Shown piece after piece: positions 8,983-17,120 of a stretch of 64,000 bases of DNA. This stretch comes from Roseiarcus sp963780825 (GTDB lineage Bacteria; Pseudomonadota; Alphaproteobacteria; Rhizobiales; Beijerinckiaceae): NCBI GenBank assembly GCA_963780825.1, contig CAWADL010000020.1, positions 1 to 64,000 on the forward strand, in the 5' to 3' direction. The translations under genes and the position numbers were made by a program. The notes under the pieces were generated by a model that did no database searches, was not told where the DNA came from, and was given only the letters and a program-made list of their open reading frames with translations. Numbering within the stretch: position 1 is the first letter of the stretch; each line of letters starts with the position of its first letter.

Positions 8983-9868
8983 ATGACCGAACACGACATG
9001 AAATACTTTTTCACCGTCGAGGATTCCGTCGAGGTCGTACAGGACCGCGCCGGCCCGAACGCCGATCCCCGCGCGAAATTTGTCGTCGACACGCTGGTCA
9101 AACATCTGCACGCCTTCATCAAAGAAGCGAAGCCGACGATGGATGAATGGATGTACGGCATCCAGTTTCTCACGCGCACTGGCCATCTCTCGACCGATTG
9201 GCGCCAGGAATTCATCCTGCTCTCCGACACGCTGGGCATCTCGATGCTGGTCGAGTTCGATCAACAACGACAAGATGTCGGGCGAGACGGAATCGACGGT
9301 GCTCGGGCCGTTCTACATCCCCAACGCGCCGCACTATGAGAACGGCGCCAATATCTGCCTGGACGGCAAGGGGCCGCCGGTCTGGGTCGAGGGCCGTGTG
9401 ACCGACGCCGCGGGGCGCCCTATCGCGGGCGCCACGCTCGACGTGTGGCAGGCGAACGAGGAAGGCTTCTACGACGTGCAGCAGAAGGACATTCAACCGT
9501 CCATGAACCTGCGCGGCCTGTTCACCTCTGACAAAGACGGCCGCTATTTCTTCCGCTCCGCCTATCCCCGCTATTATCCGATCCCCTACGATGGCGCGGT
9601 GGGCGACATGCTGAGGGCGCTCGACCGCAACCCCAACCGACCCGCGCATCTGCATTTCATCGTCTCCGCGCCGGGCTACGAGAAACTGACGACGCATATA
9701 TTCACGCCCGATTGCCCCTGGTTGAAAGACGACGCCGTGTTCGGCGTGAAGGAGAGCCTTATCGCCGACTTTCGCGATGTCGACGATCCTGAACGGGCAA
9801 AGGCCCTGGGGATGCCTAATCCGTTCAAGGCCGTGGAATGGAACTTTGTGTTGGCGAAGGCGGCATGA
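8983..9868 (+). CDS. Intradiol ring-cleavage dioxygenase (catechol/hydroxyquinol 1,2-dioxygenase type), one frameshift
   Basis: The N-terminal helical dimerisation domain (FVVDTLVKHLHAFIKEAKPTMD) is in one frame and the catalytic barrel in another, joined near 9253-9262. The barrel shows STVLGPFYIPNAP, GRVTDAAGRPIAGATLDVWQ and the non-haem ferric ligands: Tyr in EGFYDVQ, Tyr in YYPIPYDGAVG, and the two His of RPAHLHF and the following strand. The restored length of about 294 residues fits. The YPIPYDGAVGDML stretch is close to what I recall of hydroxyquinol dioxygenases, so the product may be a (hydroxy)muconate or maleylacetate. It follows the phenol hydroxylase by 2 bp. It ends in an ATGA overlap with the aborted frame at 9865. 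Confidence 0.85.
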
Positions 9869-9906
9869 GCGATCCCTGCCTCATCCGCGTCGGGATCACC
9901 GGCTAG
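9865..9906 (+). pseudogene. Thirteen-codon start of a lost operon gene (BKACE/DUF849-like N-terminus?)
   Basis: An ATG overlaps the dioxygenase stop as ATGA, the normal arrangement for a coupled next gene. The frame reads MSDPCLIRVGITG and then hits TAG at 9904. This start resembles beta-keto acid cleavage enzymes (DUF849), which commonly begin with a short hydrophobic strand ending in ITGS. The identification rests on 13 residues and is weak. From about 9904 the sequence no longer continues any operon gene in any frame, so a rearrangement or misassembly joint is suspected here. Confidence 0.3.
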
Positions 9907-10224
9907 CTAGCCTGGGACGGGCGCGTGGAGGACGGATACCCTCGCGGACAAGCGCGAAACCGCGCCTGCACTTGCTCGGGCGCCCCGAGCCGGCGATGAT
10001 GAGGTTGCGGCGCTCGCCGATCCGATCGGATGCGGCGAGCTTGACGAATAGCGCACCGGTCGAACGCGCGGCGCGGCGATCGACGGCCACAATTTGGCGT
10101 TATCTTCGCGTCAGCGCATTGCGACGCAGAGTTTCGCTAGAAGTCTCCGAGGGTCGAACGCCCTCGGACCGCGACTGCGTTTCTCGAAACGAGCCATTGT
10201 CGCGGCGCCTGCGTTGGAGTTTGG
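9907..10224. other. Intergenic stretch after suspected junction
   Basis: No convincing gene is seen. It begins beside the palindrome GCTAGCTAGC (9902-9911). It contains a hairpin at 10147-10167 and a second small palindrome, CGTTTCTCGAAACG, near 10180. A degenerate match to the island's promoter box (CTAGAAGTCTCCGAG, about 10137-10151) lies about 75 bp before the next gene. I do not count it with the nine clear copies. Confidence 0.45.
10147..10167. other. Hairpin upstream of proline-rich gene
   Basis: CCGAGGG and CCCTCGG form a perfect 7-bp stem around a 7-nt loop. There is no T tract after it on either strand, so it is more likely an operator or RNA structure in the leader of the gene at 10225 than a terminator. 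Confidence 0.4.
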
Positions 10225-10884
10225 ATGTCGCGCGTAGTTGCAGCTTTTCTGACCGGAGCGGCGCTTTCTGCGGTTCTGTTGGTCAGTCTTGTCATCCGGC
10301 GCGATGGCAACGGCGCCGTAGTGAGTTTGCAGCCACTGGACGGTGTAGCGGGACGGTCGATAAGCGCAGCTCCCGCGATCACGCGCGGGGCTGACGAAAT
10401 GGGGGGCGCCTCTCCGAGCCCGACGCCGATGATCGCGCCGTCTTCTCCTGCTCCCGACTCGGCCTCCGACCCAGATCTGAGGATCAAGCCCTCGCCCGCG
10501 CCACCGGAAATCCCGTCAAACGCAACACCAGCGGTAACGCCGTTGCCGCAGTCTTCCGACATCACTTCCGATTTCGCCCCCTCGGTCACGCCGTCACCCG
10601 CGGCTTCTGAGGCGCCCGCGAGAATTGGGCCAGCAGAGTCGCGCCCGTCCCCCGAGATCAACCTCGCTCCCGCTCGCCCAGTGAGACCCCCACTCGATTC
10701 TGCCGAGGCCTCTAAGAGTCCCACTCCTGAGATCTCTCCTCTTCCTTCGGCCGCGGCGGAAACCGACAGACGCAAGCCGTGGGTCAGGCCGCCCCACGTG
10801 GCGGTTAGACCAGCCCCAGTTTCACTGCCACCACCGCGCAATCCCTCGCGGCCTCGAATGTGCGCGGGAAGCCTGCAGCAATGA
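10225..10884 (+). CDS. Membrane-anchored proline/serine-rich protein of unknown function
   Basis: 219 residues. One hydrophobic segment near the N-terminus (residues 5-23, VVAAFLTGAALSAVLLVSL) is followed by Arg-Arg. The remaining 190 residues are rich in Pro, Ser, Ala and Thr with short PSP/PTP units and no recognisable fold. This looks like a single-pass protein with an extended periplasmic tail, or an uncleaved secreted protein that reaches across the periplasm. No family was recognised. Its stop codon directly abuts the stop codon of the convergent hybrid kinase (TGA-TCA at 10882-10887), leaving no gap for a terminator. The low-complexity composition leaves some doubt that it is a real gene. 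Confidence 0.5.
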   Translation: MSRVVAAFLTGAALSAVLLVSLVIRRDGNGAVVSLQPLDGVAGRSISAAPAITRGADEMGGASPSPTPMIAPSSPAPDSASDPDLRIKPSPAPPEIPSNATPAVTPLPQSSDITSDFAPSVTPSPAASEAPARIGPAESRPSPEINLAPARPVRPPLDSAEASKSPTPEISPLPSAAAETDRRKPWVRPPHVAVRPAPVSLPPPRNPSRPRMCAGSLQQ

Positions 10885-13800
10885 TCACGCGCTGCGGCCC
10901 CGGGGCCCGACCTCCAATTCCGGGGGCACAGACGGAGGCGCCTCGCCGCCGGAAGCAATTAGCGCCAATCGCGCAAGCGCGGGCAACGACCTCGATCCGG
11001 TTCGCTTCATGATCCGCATACGATGGTTCTCGACGGTGCGCTGGCTGATGCCCAGATCCGCCGCGATGTTCTTGCTGGGCTGTCCCGCGAGCACCATCTC
11101 CATGACTTGGATCTGACGCGGCGTGAGACCCTCGAGATGAGTGGCGGCCGACTCGCGTCGCTCCACGAATTTGTTGGAGTCCCGCGAGAGTTCTAGCGCC
11201 CGATTGAGACCCGCGATCAACTCCTCACGGCCGATCGGCTTCTCGATGAAATCGATCGCCCCCGCCTTCATCGCCTCCACGGCGATGGCCACGTCGCTAT
11301 CGCCGGTAATCATGATCGCCGGCAGATGATGCCCTTCTGCGCGCAGCTTTTGCAGCAATTGAAGCCCGGACATGCCCGGCAAATAAGCGTCAATCAAAAG
11401 ACACGAGTCCTTCTCGGGACGAAAGGCCTTCAGAAAAGCCTCGCAGCTCGCAAAGGCCGCGACAGCGTAGCCTTCGTCCTCGAGAACGGCGCTGATAGCT
11501 CCGCGAACCTGAACGTCGTCATCGACGACGAAAACCCTGGACTTTCTGGAAACAGGCGGGACTTCGAGGGGCGGCGCGAGCGGCTTCGTAAGAAGCTTCG
11601 CGATGGTCTGGGTGAGGTCGCGCAACTTAACCGGCTTGCTGAACTGGACGCAATCGTGCAGCGCGATATCGCGGAGCGCGTCCGTCGATATGTCGCCGGT
11701 GAGAATGACGAACGGAATTTTGATATCGAATTCCCTTCGCAATCGCTCGGCAATCTCGACGCCAGTCAGGCCGTTGGGCAGGTTATAGTCGGCGAGGACA
11801 AGATCGGGGCGCTGCTTCGCGTCAGCAAACAAAGGCAGCGCCGCGGGACCGTCGATCGCGGTCATGGTGTGGTAGCCCTCTTCGTTGAGGAAGAGTGCAA
11901 GATATTCGCGGACCTCAGGATCGTCCTCGATGATCAGAATCGTTGCCGAGCGCGTCGGCGTCCGGACCGTGGCCAGCGGAGCGAGCGTGGGGGGGATAGG
12001 CGCGCTCGCCGCACTATCTGACGCCGTGAGCACCTCGATCGAGAATACCGAGCCCTTGCCAGGCCGCGAGCGCACGCGAATTTGATGCCCCAACAGGTCG
12101 CCAAGGCTCTTGACGATCGAGAGCCCTAAACCCAGGCCTCGGCTGCGCTCGCGCGCGGGATTGTCGACCTGATGATACTCCTCGAAGATCGCCTCGAGCT
12201 CAGACGCTGGGATGCCCAGCCCGGTGTCCCAGATCTCGATCCGCAACTTTCCCGCGCGGCGGCGGCAGCCGATCAGAACCCGCCCGCGCTGCGTGTATTT
12301 GAGAGCGTTCGACAGCAGATTGCGCACCATCTGTTCGAGCAGCCGCGGATCGCTGCGAATGACAAGGCGGCAAGGCATCACCTTCAGCGCCAAACCCTCG
12401 GATTGCGCATGAAGCGTCAACTCGCTCCTGAGTCGGTCCAAGAGATCGTTCACCGGGAATTCGGCGGTTTCGACCTTGACCGCTCCGACTTCGATCTGAT
12501 TGATGTCGAGCAGCGTATTCAACATGTTGGTCATGGCGCCGAGCGCTTCGTCGATCCGGCCAACCAGCTTTTGCTGTTGGTCCCCGGTGACCTTGTTGGC
12601 GAGCAGCCCTTGGAGCAGCGAGAGCGTCTGCAACGGCTGGCGAAGGTCGTGGCTCGCCGCAGCAAGGAAGCGCGATTTGGCGGTGCTCGCCTGTTCCGCC
12701 TGGCGCTTGGCGGCCGTCAGCGCTTGCGCCGTGCTCCTCCGCTCGGTGATGTCGGCAAACGTAATGACCACGCCCTCGGTCTTCTTGTCGCGCGTTCGGT
12801 AGGGCAATATTCGCCGCATGTACCAAGCGCCGCCCTGTCCCGCGACTTCCCGCTCGATCGGCGACTGAGTTTCTAGAACGCGACGAGCGTCGGGCAACAG
12901 ATCACTGTCGGGCGCCAGCGATTTCAAGTCTGTGAGAGGCCGGCCGACATCGGCGGGAATGACATTGAACAGCGCCTTCGTCGCCGGCGTGAAGAACCGG
13001 ATATTGAAACGATCGTCGAGGAAGATCGTCGCGACATCCGTGCTGTAGAGGACGTTCTGCAAATCGTTGGCGGTCGTGCGTTGGCGCTCCAGCGTCTCTT
13101 GGAGTTGACTGTTGAGGGCGCTCAGCTCCTCGTTGAGGGACTGCAGCTCCTCCTTCGAGGCCATCAACTCCTCGTTCTTTGACTGATATTCCTCGTTGAC
13201 GGATATGGCCTCTTCGTAGATCGCCACTTGCTCTGCGCTTGTCGTTTCCAAAGTGCGGACGGCGGTCTGCAATTCGACTCGGGTTGCCTCGAACTCCCGT
13301 TCGAGTTCAACGACGCGCGCGGCGTTGGCGGGCGTGTCTGTTTCGGAGTTCGACGCAGACCTGATCGGCGCATCTACGAAACACACCAACAGAAGCTCCT
13401 CGCCTGCGTTCACCGCGGGTTCGGCGACGACAGTGAACGAGACTGGGCCGGCTTCGCCCTTGATCCGCCCGACTGACGAGACGAAGCGCGCCCGTGTCCG
13501 CAGCGCGCCCTGTATCGCCGACCTCAGTTTCGTCTGCACCCCCTCACGCGCCATCCCGATCACGTCCCGCGAAGCGCGGCCGGAAGCGACCTTCAGGTAT
13601 CGATCAGTGGGCCCTTGAAAGAACAGGCACTCGAGTTTCGCGTTGATCAACACCGCGGCCGGGCCATAGGACTCCAAGACCATCGAGCCACAGAGTTCGG
13701 AGAGCGTGGCTTGCCGAGACGGGGCCGGCGGCAGCCCGGAGGGCGGGCGCAAGCGCGGGCCGTCGCCGGCAAGAAGCCGCAGGCCGAATTCGCCTGGACG

Positions 13801-15315
13801 GTCGCCGCCCACACGCCGGTAGAGACGCGCCGGTTTGGAGACAGTCACGAACCCGTCCTCGGTTGATCCGACCGCCTCGGCATTGCCGACCAGCAGAAGG
13901 CCGCCCTTCTGCAACGCGAAATGAAACAGCGAGATGACTCTAGCTTGAGCCTCGGGCAGCAGATAGATCAACAGGTTCCGGCAGGAAACAAAGTCGAGCC
14001 TCGCGAACGGCGGATCGGCCAGCAGGTCATGTACTGAGAAAACGACGCATGCGCGCAATTCAGGCGAGATCCGGTAGCCGCGATCTTCCCGCGTGAAGAA
14101 CAGCCCCAGACGCTCCGGCGAGACGTCCGCCTCGATCGAGGGCGCATAGAGGCCTTCGCGAGCCGTCGCGACCGCGTCCGCATCGACGTCGCTGGCGAAA
14201 ATCTGCAGTTTGATCTCGCGCCGGGATTTGTCGATCTGTTCGCGAAACAACATCGCCAGCGAATAGGTCTCCTCACCGGAACTGCACCCCGCGACCCAGA
14301 TTCGCAGTGGCCGATCCAGCGGATGATCCTGCACGAGACCGGGAATAATTTCGCGAGCAAGGAAATCGAAAATCGTGGGATCTCGAAAGAAGCTGGTGAC
14401 GTTGATGAGCATTTCCCGGGAGAGTTGATCGAGTTCGGCCTCGTCCCGACGCAACCATGCGAAGTATGATTCCGCAGTCTTGATTGACGCCATGGCCATT
14501 CGGCGCTCGACATGGCGCTCCAACGTGCCGCGTTTGTAGGGCGTGAAGTCGTGACCTGTCTTGTTGCGCAGGAGGTCGATGATGTCAGGCAGAAGATCGT
14601 GAACCGGCCGCGGAGACGTCTTCGCCGGGGCTATCGAGGCGCTGCGCTCGCGTTCGACGAGGATCGCCGCGATGTTCGCCGCCGAAAGAATATGGTCAAC
14701 GTCTCCTGTGGCAATCGCGCTCCGCGGCATGCCGTCGTAGTCGGCCTCGGCGGCCGCTTGCGCGAGGACAAGCCCGCCATTCGCCTTCACCGCCTTCAAT
14801 CCCAAGCTGCCGTCGGCCCCGGTGCCCGACATGACCACGCAAGCGACGCGGCGGCCGAAGGTCTTGGCGAGTGAATTCAGCAGGAAGTCGAAGGGAAGTC
14901 GCGCCGCGTGCCGCTCCGGCGGTCTCGAAAGTCGCAAGACGCCCTCGCCATCGACCGAGAGATAGGCGCCGGGCGGGATGACGTGCACGCGCTCGCGCTC
15001 GATCTCCATGCCTTCGGTCGCCTGCACGACCTGCATCGAGGTCCGCGCGCTCAGCAAGTCCACCAACAGGCTTTCGTGGCTCGACTCCAGGTGCTGCACG
15101 ACCAGGAACGCCATCCCGTTGTCTGCCGGCAACGCGTCCACCAGTCTTTTGCAGGCCTCGAGGCCGCCAGCCGAGACGCCGATCGCGACGATCAAAAAGT
15201 CGGCGCCCTTCGTCGCGCTAAGGGGCGCGCCAACCCAACGCGATCGGGCCGCTCTGCCGGGCTGCGAGCGCGCTGCTCTCATTTCGATGCTTTCTGAGGA
15301 GGAGATCCCTGGCAA
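10885..15315 (-). CDS. Hybrid CheB-CheR-PAS sensor kinase with two receivers and a FixJ/LuxR-type DNA-binding output
   Basis: One uninterrupted 1476-residue protein. CheB methylesterase at about 38-220 (Ser48 in GVSAGG, His75, Asp168). CheR methyltransferase at about 240-500, with the SAM loop AGCSSGEETYSL. A Glu/Gln-rich coiled coil at about 665-750, then a PAS domain at about 750-860. HisKA with His889 in ASHDLRQ. HATPase at about 955-1095 (N1003, DTGLGIP, GLGLGLS). Receiver 1 with Asp1176 and Lys1227. A FixJ-like receiver 2 with Asp1309 and Lys1359. LuxR/FixJ helix-turn-helix at about 1393-1455 (LTPRQIQVMEMV). Kinase, relay and DNA binding sit in one cytoplasmic chain without membrane helices. 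The longest frame opens with TTG at 15315; the ATG at 15282 is an equally possible start. It is divergent from a lone receiver gene. Confidence 0.9.
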   Translation of the reverse strand: MPGISSSESIEMRAARSQPGRAARSRWVGAPLSATKGADFLIVAIGVSAGGLEACKRLVDALPADNGMAFLVVQHLESSHESLLVDLLSARTSMQVVQATEGMEIERERVHVIPPGAYLSVDGEGVLRLSRPPERHAARLPFDFLLNSLAKTFGRRVACVVMSGTGADGSLGLKAVKANGGLVLAQAAAEADYDGMPRSAIATGDVDHILSAANIAAILVERERSASIAPAKTSPRPVHDLLPDIIDLLRNKTGHDFTPYKRGTLERHVERRMAMASIKTAESYFAWLRRDEAELDQLSREMLINVTSFFRDPTIFDFLAREIIPGLVQDHPLDRPLRIWVAGCSSGEETYSLAMLFREQIDKSRREIKLQIFASDVDADAVATAREGLYAPSIEADVSPERLGLFFTREDRGYRISPELRACVVFSVHDLLADPPFARLDFVSCRNLLIYLLPEAQARVISLFHFALQKGGLLLVGNAEAVGSTEDGFVTVSKPARLYRRVGGDRPGEFGLRLLAGDGPRLRPPSGLPPAPSRQATLSELCGSMVLESYGPAAVLINAKLECLFFQGPTDRYLKVASGRASRDVIGMAREGVQTKLRSAIQGALRTRARFVSSVGRIKGEAGPVSFTVVAEPAVNAGEELLLVCFVDAPIRSASNSETDTPANAARVVELEREFEATRVELQTAVRTLETTSAEQVAIYEEAISVNEEYQSKNEELMASKEELQSLNEELSALNSQLQETLERQRTTANDLQNVLYSTDVATIFLDDRFNIRFFTPATKALFNVIPADVGRPLTDLKSLAPDSDLLPDARRVLETQSPIEREVAGQGGAWYMRRILPYRTRDKKTEGVVITFADITERRSTAQALTAAKRQAEQASTAKSRFLAAASHDLRQPLQTLSLLQGLLANKVTGDQQQKLVGRIDEALGAMTNMLNTLLDINQIEVGAVKVETAEFPVNDLLDRLRSELTLHAQSEGLALKVMPCRLVIRSDPRLLEQMVRNLLSNALKYTQRGRVLIGCRRRAGKLRIEIWDTGLGIPASELEAIFEEYHQVDNPARERSRGLGLGLSIVKSLGDLLGHQIRVRSRPGKGSVFSIEVLTASDSAASAPIPPTLAPLATVRTPTRSATILIIEDDPEVREYLALFLNEEGYHTMTAIDGPAALPLFADAKQRPDLVLADYNLPNGLTGVEIAERLRREFDIKIPFVILTGDISTDALRDIALHDCVQFSKPVKLRDLTQTIAKLLTKPLAPPLEVPPVSRKSRVFVVDDDVQVRGAISAVLEDEGYAVAAFASCEAFLKAFRPEKDSCLLIDAYLPGMSGLQLLQKLRAEGHHLPAIMITGDSDVAIAVEAMKAGAIDFIEKPIGREELIAGLNRALELSRDSNKFVERRESAATHLEGLTPRQIQVMEMVLAGQPSKNIAADLGISQRTVENHRMRIMKRTGSRSLPALARLALIASGGEAPPSVPPELEVGPRGRSA

Positions 15316-15397
15316 GACGTCGCGGGGCTTTATTGTCGGTACACCCGCAAGAGAGATTAATCCAGAGCAAACAGACGATGCTTACCCGACGCGCGCT

Positions 15398-15412
15398 CGT
15401 GAGTAGATTCCG
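15398..15412 (+). promoter_or_regulatory. Island promoter box a (GTGAGTAGATTCCG)
   Basis: A copy of the recurring element (approximate consensus GTGCGTAGWTTCCGAG) in the divergent gap between the hybrid kinase and the response regulator. It is oriented toward the response regulator and ends about 80 bp before its ATG at 15493. No copy facing the kinase gene was found. Confidence 0.5.
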
Positions 15413-15492
15413 CACCTAGGCAATCGCTCAACTTTGCAACATCGTTTGATCCCGCAAGGCATTCTCGCCGCGTCGCATGGAGATGTTCGGCG

Positions 15493-16059
15493 ATGACAAT
15501 AGCGATCGACGTCGAGGCCGGCCTCGCCGCGGTCCCGATCCATCCCGCAGCTTCTCGGAGCGACGCCGGCGTGTTGAGGGCGGGTCCAAAGCATGGCGCC
15601 GAAAATGGGGGCCGCCAAGCGACGGATCAAATCGGCTCGCGAGCACGGGATCAGAGCCGAGCGCCAGGGGCGACGATAAAATCCCTGCGCGTGCTGATCA
15701 TCGAGGACGATCTCACAATTGGACCGCTGCTGGCGGAGACGCTCGAGCAGCTCGGCCATGTCGTATGCGCCGTGGAGGTCGACGCCGCCGCCGCAGTGAG
15801 CGCCGCGAGGCGATGCCATCCCGACCTGATGATTGTCGACATCGGCTTGGGTGAAGCGAGCGGAATAACGGCCGTCGAGCAAATCCTCAAAGAGGGCTTC
15901 GTGCCGCATGTCTTTGTGACCGGCGATCGTCTCCGAGGCCTGCCGCTCGGACCGGAAGCTGTCCTGATTCAAAAGCCATATCGGAGTTCAGATCTGGTTG
16001 CCGCGATCGCAAGGGCGATCGACGGCGATTTAAAAAGTGACGAGCCTGGTTCCGCTTGA
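15493..16059 (+). CDS. Single-domain response regulator (receiver only)
   Basis: 188 residues. The first 65 are Ala/Gly/Arg-rich and unstructured. The receiver then runs from SLRVLIIEDDLTIGPLL to the end. Acidic pocket residues Glu-Asp-Asp, the phosphorylation Asp in LMIVDIGLGEASG, Thr in FVTGD and Lys in IQKPY are all present, so it should be phosphorylatable. There is no output domain, which suggests it exchanges phosphate with, or competes for, the divergently encoded hybrid kinase (inference). The true start may lie downstream of the ATG at 15493, because the N-terminal extension is unlike the family. Promoter box a lies upstream. Confidence 0.75.
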   Translation: MTIAIDVEAGLAAVPIHPAASRSDAGVLRAGPKHGAENGGRQATDQIGSRARDQSRAPGATIKSLRVLIIEDDLTIGPLLAETLEQLGHVVCAVEVDAAAAVSAARRCHPDLMIVDIGLGEASGITAVEQILKEGFVPHVFVTGDRLRGLPLGPEAVLIQKPYRSSDLVAAIARAIDGDLKSDEPGSA

Positions 16060-16099
16060 GTGCGCCAATGGAAAAGAACGAGTAGTTCGAGCGATCGTT

Positions 16100-16117
16100 G
16101 GTAGAGTAGTTTCCGAG
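16100..16117 (+). promoter_or_regulatory. Island promoter box b (GTAGAGTAGTTTCCGAG)
   Basis: A copy of the recurring element in the 256-bp gap after the response regulator, pointing toward the small gene at 16316 and about 200 bp from its start. The TAGTTTCCGAG half is identical to box c. The GTGC half is altered. The rest of the gap holds nothing recognised. Confidence 0.4.
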
Positions 16118-16315
16118 ACTGTCATCCTCCGATCGCGAACAACTAAGATGAATCGGCCGCGCAGCGGCGCATCGATCAGCGAACGCGAGGAGCGCAGTGT
16201 CTCTAAGTCGAGATGACGCCGGTTCCTGTCGATCCCTTCCTGACTCCAACGGAGATTTTCATATCGACAGGCACGAAACGGCGCTCGCCGTATTCCATGT
16301 TTCAAAGACGACGCC

Positions 16316-16558
16316 ATGACGACAACAATCGAAGTGACGAAAATCGAAGAGCAGGCGAAAGGTCGGCTTCTCTTCAATGTTTGCGCGTATACGCCCGAGG
16401 GGCGGATCGAATCTCCGATGGGGATCCAGAGGCTGGGGTCTCCGGTTCTCGACGAAGCGGCGGTGCTGCGCTCGGAATTGGAGTTTGCGGATGAACTGGC
16501 GGCCTCGCTCCGCCTCCGCTTGGCCCCGCAAACCGTTGCTCCCCGGCCCCTACCCTAA
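16316..16558 (+). CDS. Small hypothetical protein (80 residues)
   Basis: The frame encodes an acidic, probably soluble protein with a predicted strand-rich N-terminus (TTTIEVTKIEEQAKGRLLF) and a helical C-terminus (LDEAAVLRSELEFADELAASL). No family was recognised. Its amino-acid composition is more protein-like than that of overlapping frames. A regulon box lies upstream on the same strand. There is no strong ribosome binding site, so it may not be real. Confidence 0.4.
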   Translation: MTTTIEVTKIEEQAKGRLLFNVCAYTPEGRIESPMGIQRLGSPVLDEAAVLRSELEFADELAASLRLRLAPQTVAPRPLP

Positions 16559-16584
16559 TATCGCTTGCGCCGTTGCGATCGTCG

Positions 16585-16812
16585 TCAAGTAGTCGGCGAT
16601 GTTTGCGACGATACGGATTGCTTTAGTCGAAGTCTGACCTGTTCGGCGGTTAGCACCAGGTTGTCGTCGCTATCGACAATCCAAACCGAGACGGCGCCGT
16701 TGCCCAACAAGAAATTGGCGCCCCTGAGCGCATTGTCGATCGTTGCGCAAGGCCGGCTTCGCGCCGTGCCGATCGGGGCCGCCATCGCGGTCACGAAGAA
16801 ATATTCCGGCAT
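16585..16812 (-). CDS. Small hypothetical protein (75 residues)
   Basis: MPEYFFVTAMAAPIGTARSR followed by a helical part and then SVWIVDSDDNLVLTAEQVRL. The alternating hydrophobic strand and the DSDDNLVL turn resemble small conserved proteins of unknown function from rhizobia as I remember them; no function is known to me. Support comes from a GCGGGGAA sequence just before the ATG and from box i, a clear copy of the island promoter element, on the same strand 82 bp upstream. It is convergent with the small gene at 16316. Confidence 0.55.
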   Translation of the reverse strand: MPEYFFVTAMAAPIGTARSRPCATIDNALRGANFLLGNGAVSVWIVDSDDNLVLTAEQVRLRLKQSVSSQTSPTT

Positions 16813-16893
16813 TTCCCCGCGGTCCTTCTCGCCTTCACGGGCCTGGCGCGAACGATTTGAAGTTAGGCGCGGGACGCCTTTGGGCGCGAGGAT

Positions 16894-16908
16894 CGGAATC
16901 TACTCAAG
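16894..16908 (-). promoter_or_regulatory. Island promoter box i (CTTGAGTAGATTCCG)
   Basis: Read on the minus strand this copy is nearly identical to box a (GAGTAGATTCCG is shared). It points to the 75-residue gene at 16585-16812, 82 bp from its ATG. It sits back to back with box c, which faces the other way toward the glucan synthase. Confidence 0.5.
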
Positions 16909-16950
16909 GGCGGACATCCTGATAAGCGATCGCTGTCGCGTGTCGTGAAC

Positions 16951-16968
16951 GCGTGCGTAGTTTCCGAG
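16951..16968 (+). promoter_or_regulatory. Island promoter box c (GCGTGCGTAGTTTCCGAG)
   Basis: The best match to the recurring element, and identical to box d over GCGTGCGTAG plus TTCCG. It points to the cyclic glucan synthase gene, about 153 bp before its proposed TTG start at 17121. Confidence 0.55.
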
Positions 16969-17120
16969 CCTGCTGGCCAAGACGACCGCCGGCTATTTTG
17001 AACTGCGCGACCCCCGTCGCTTGGCGAGGTAGGCGGCCTCGACTTCTCCGCGCGCGCCCGCTCCGACCGGCCGCGTTGGGCGCCTGGAGCCGCTAGCTCC
17101 AATTTGGCCGGAGATCACGC

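Noticed and set aside
16070..16100. GAAC...CGTT resembling an EcfG promoter after the response regulator
   Set aside because: Spacing is 14 bp and the first G is missing; not a convincing match.
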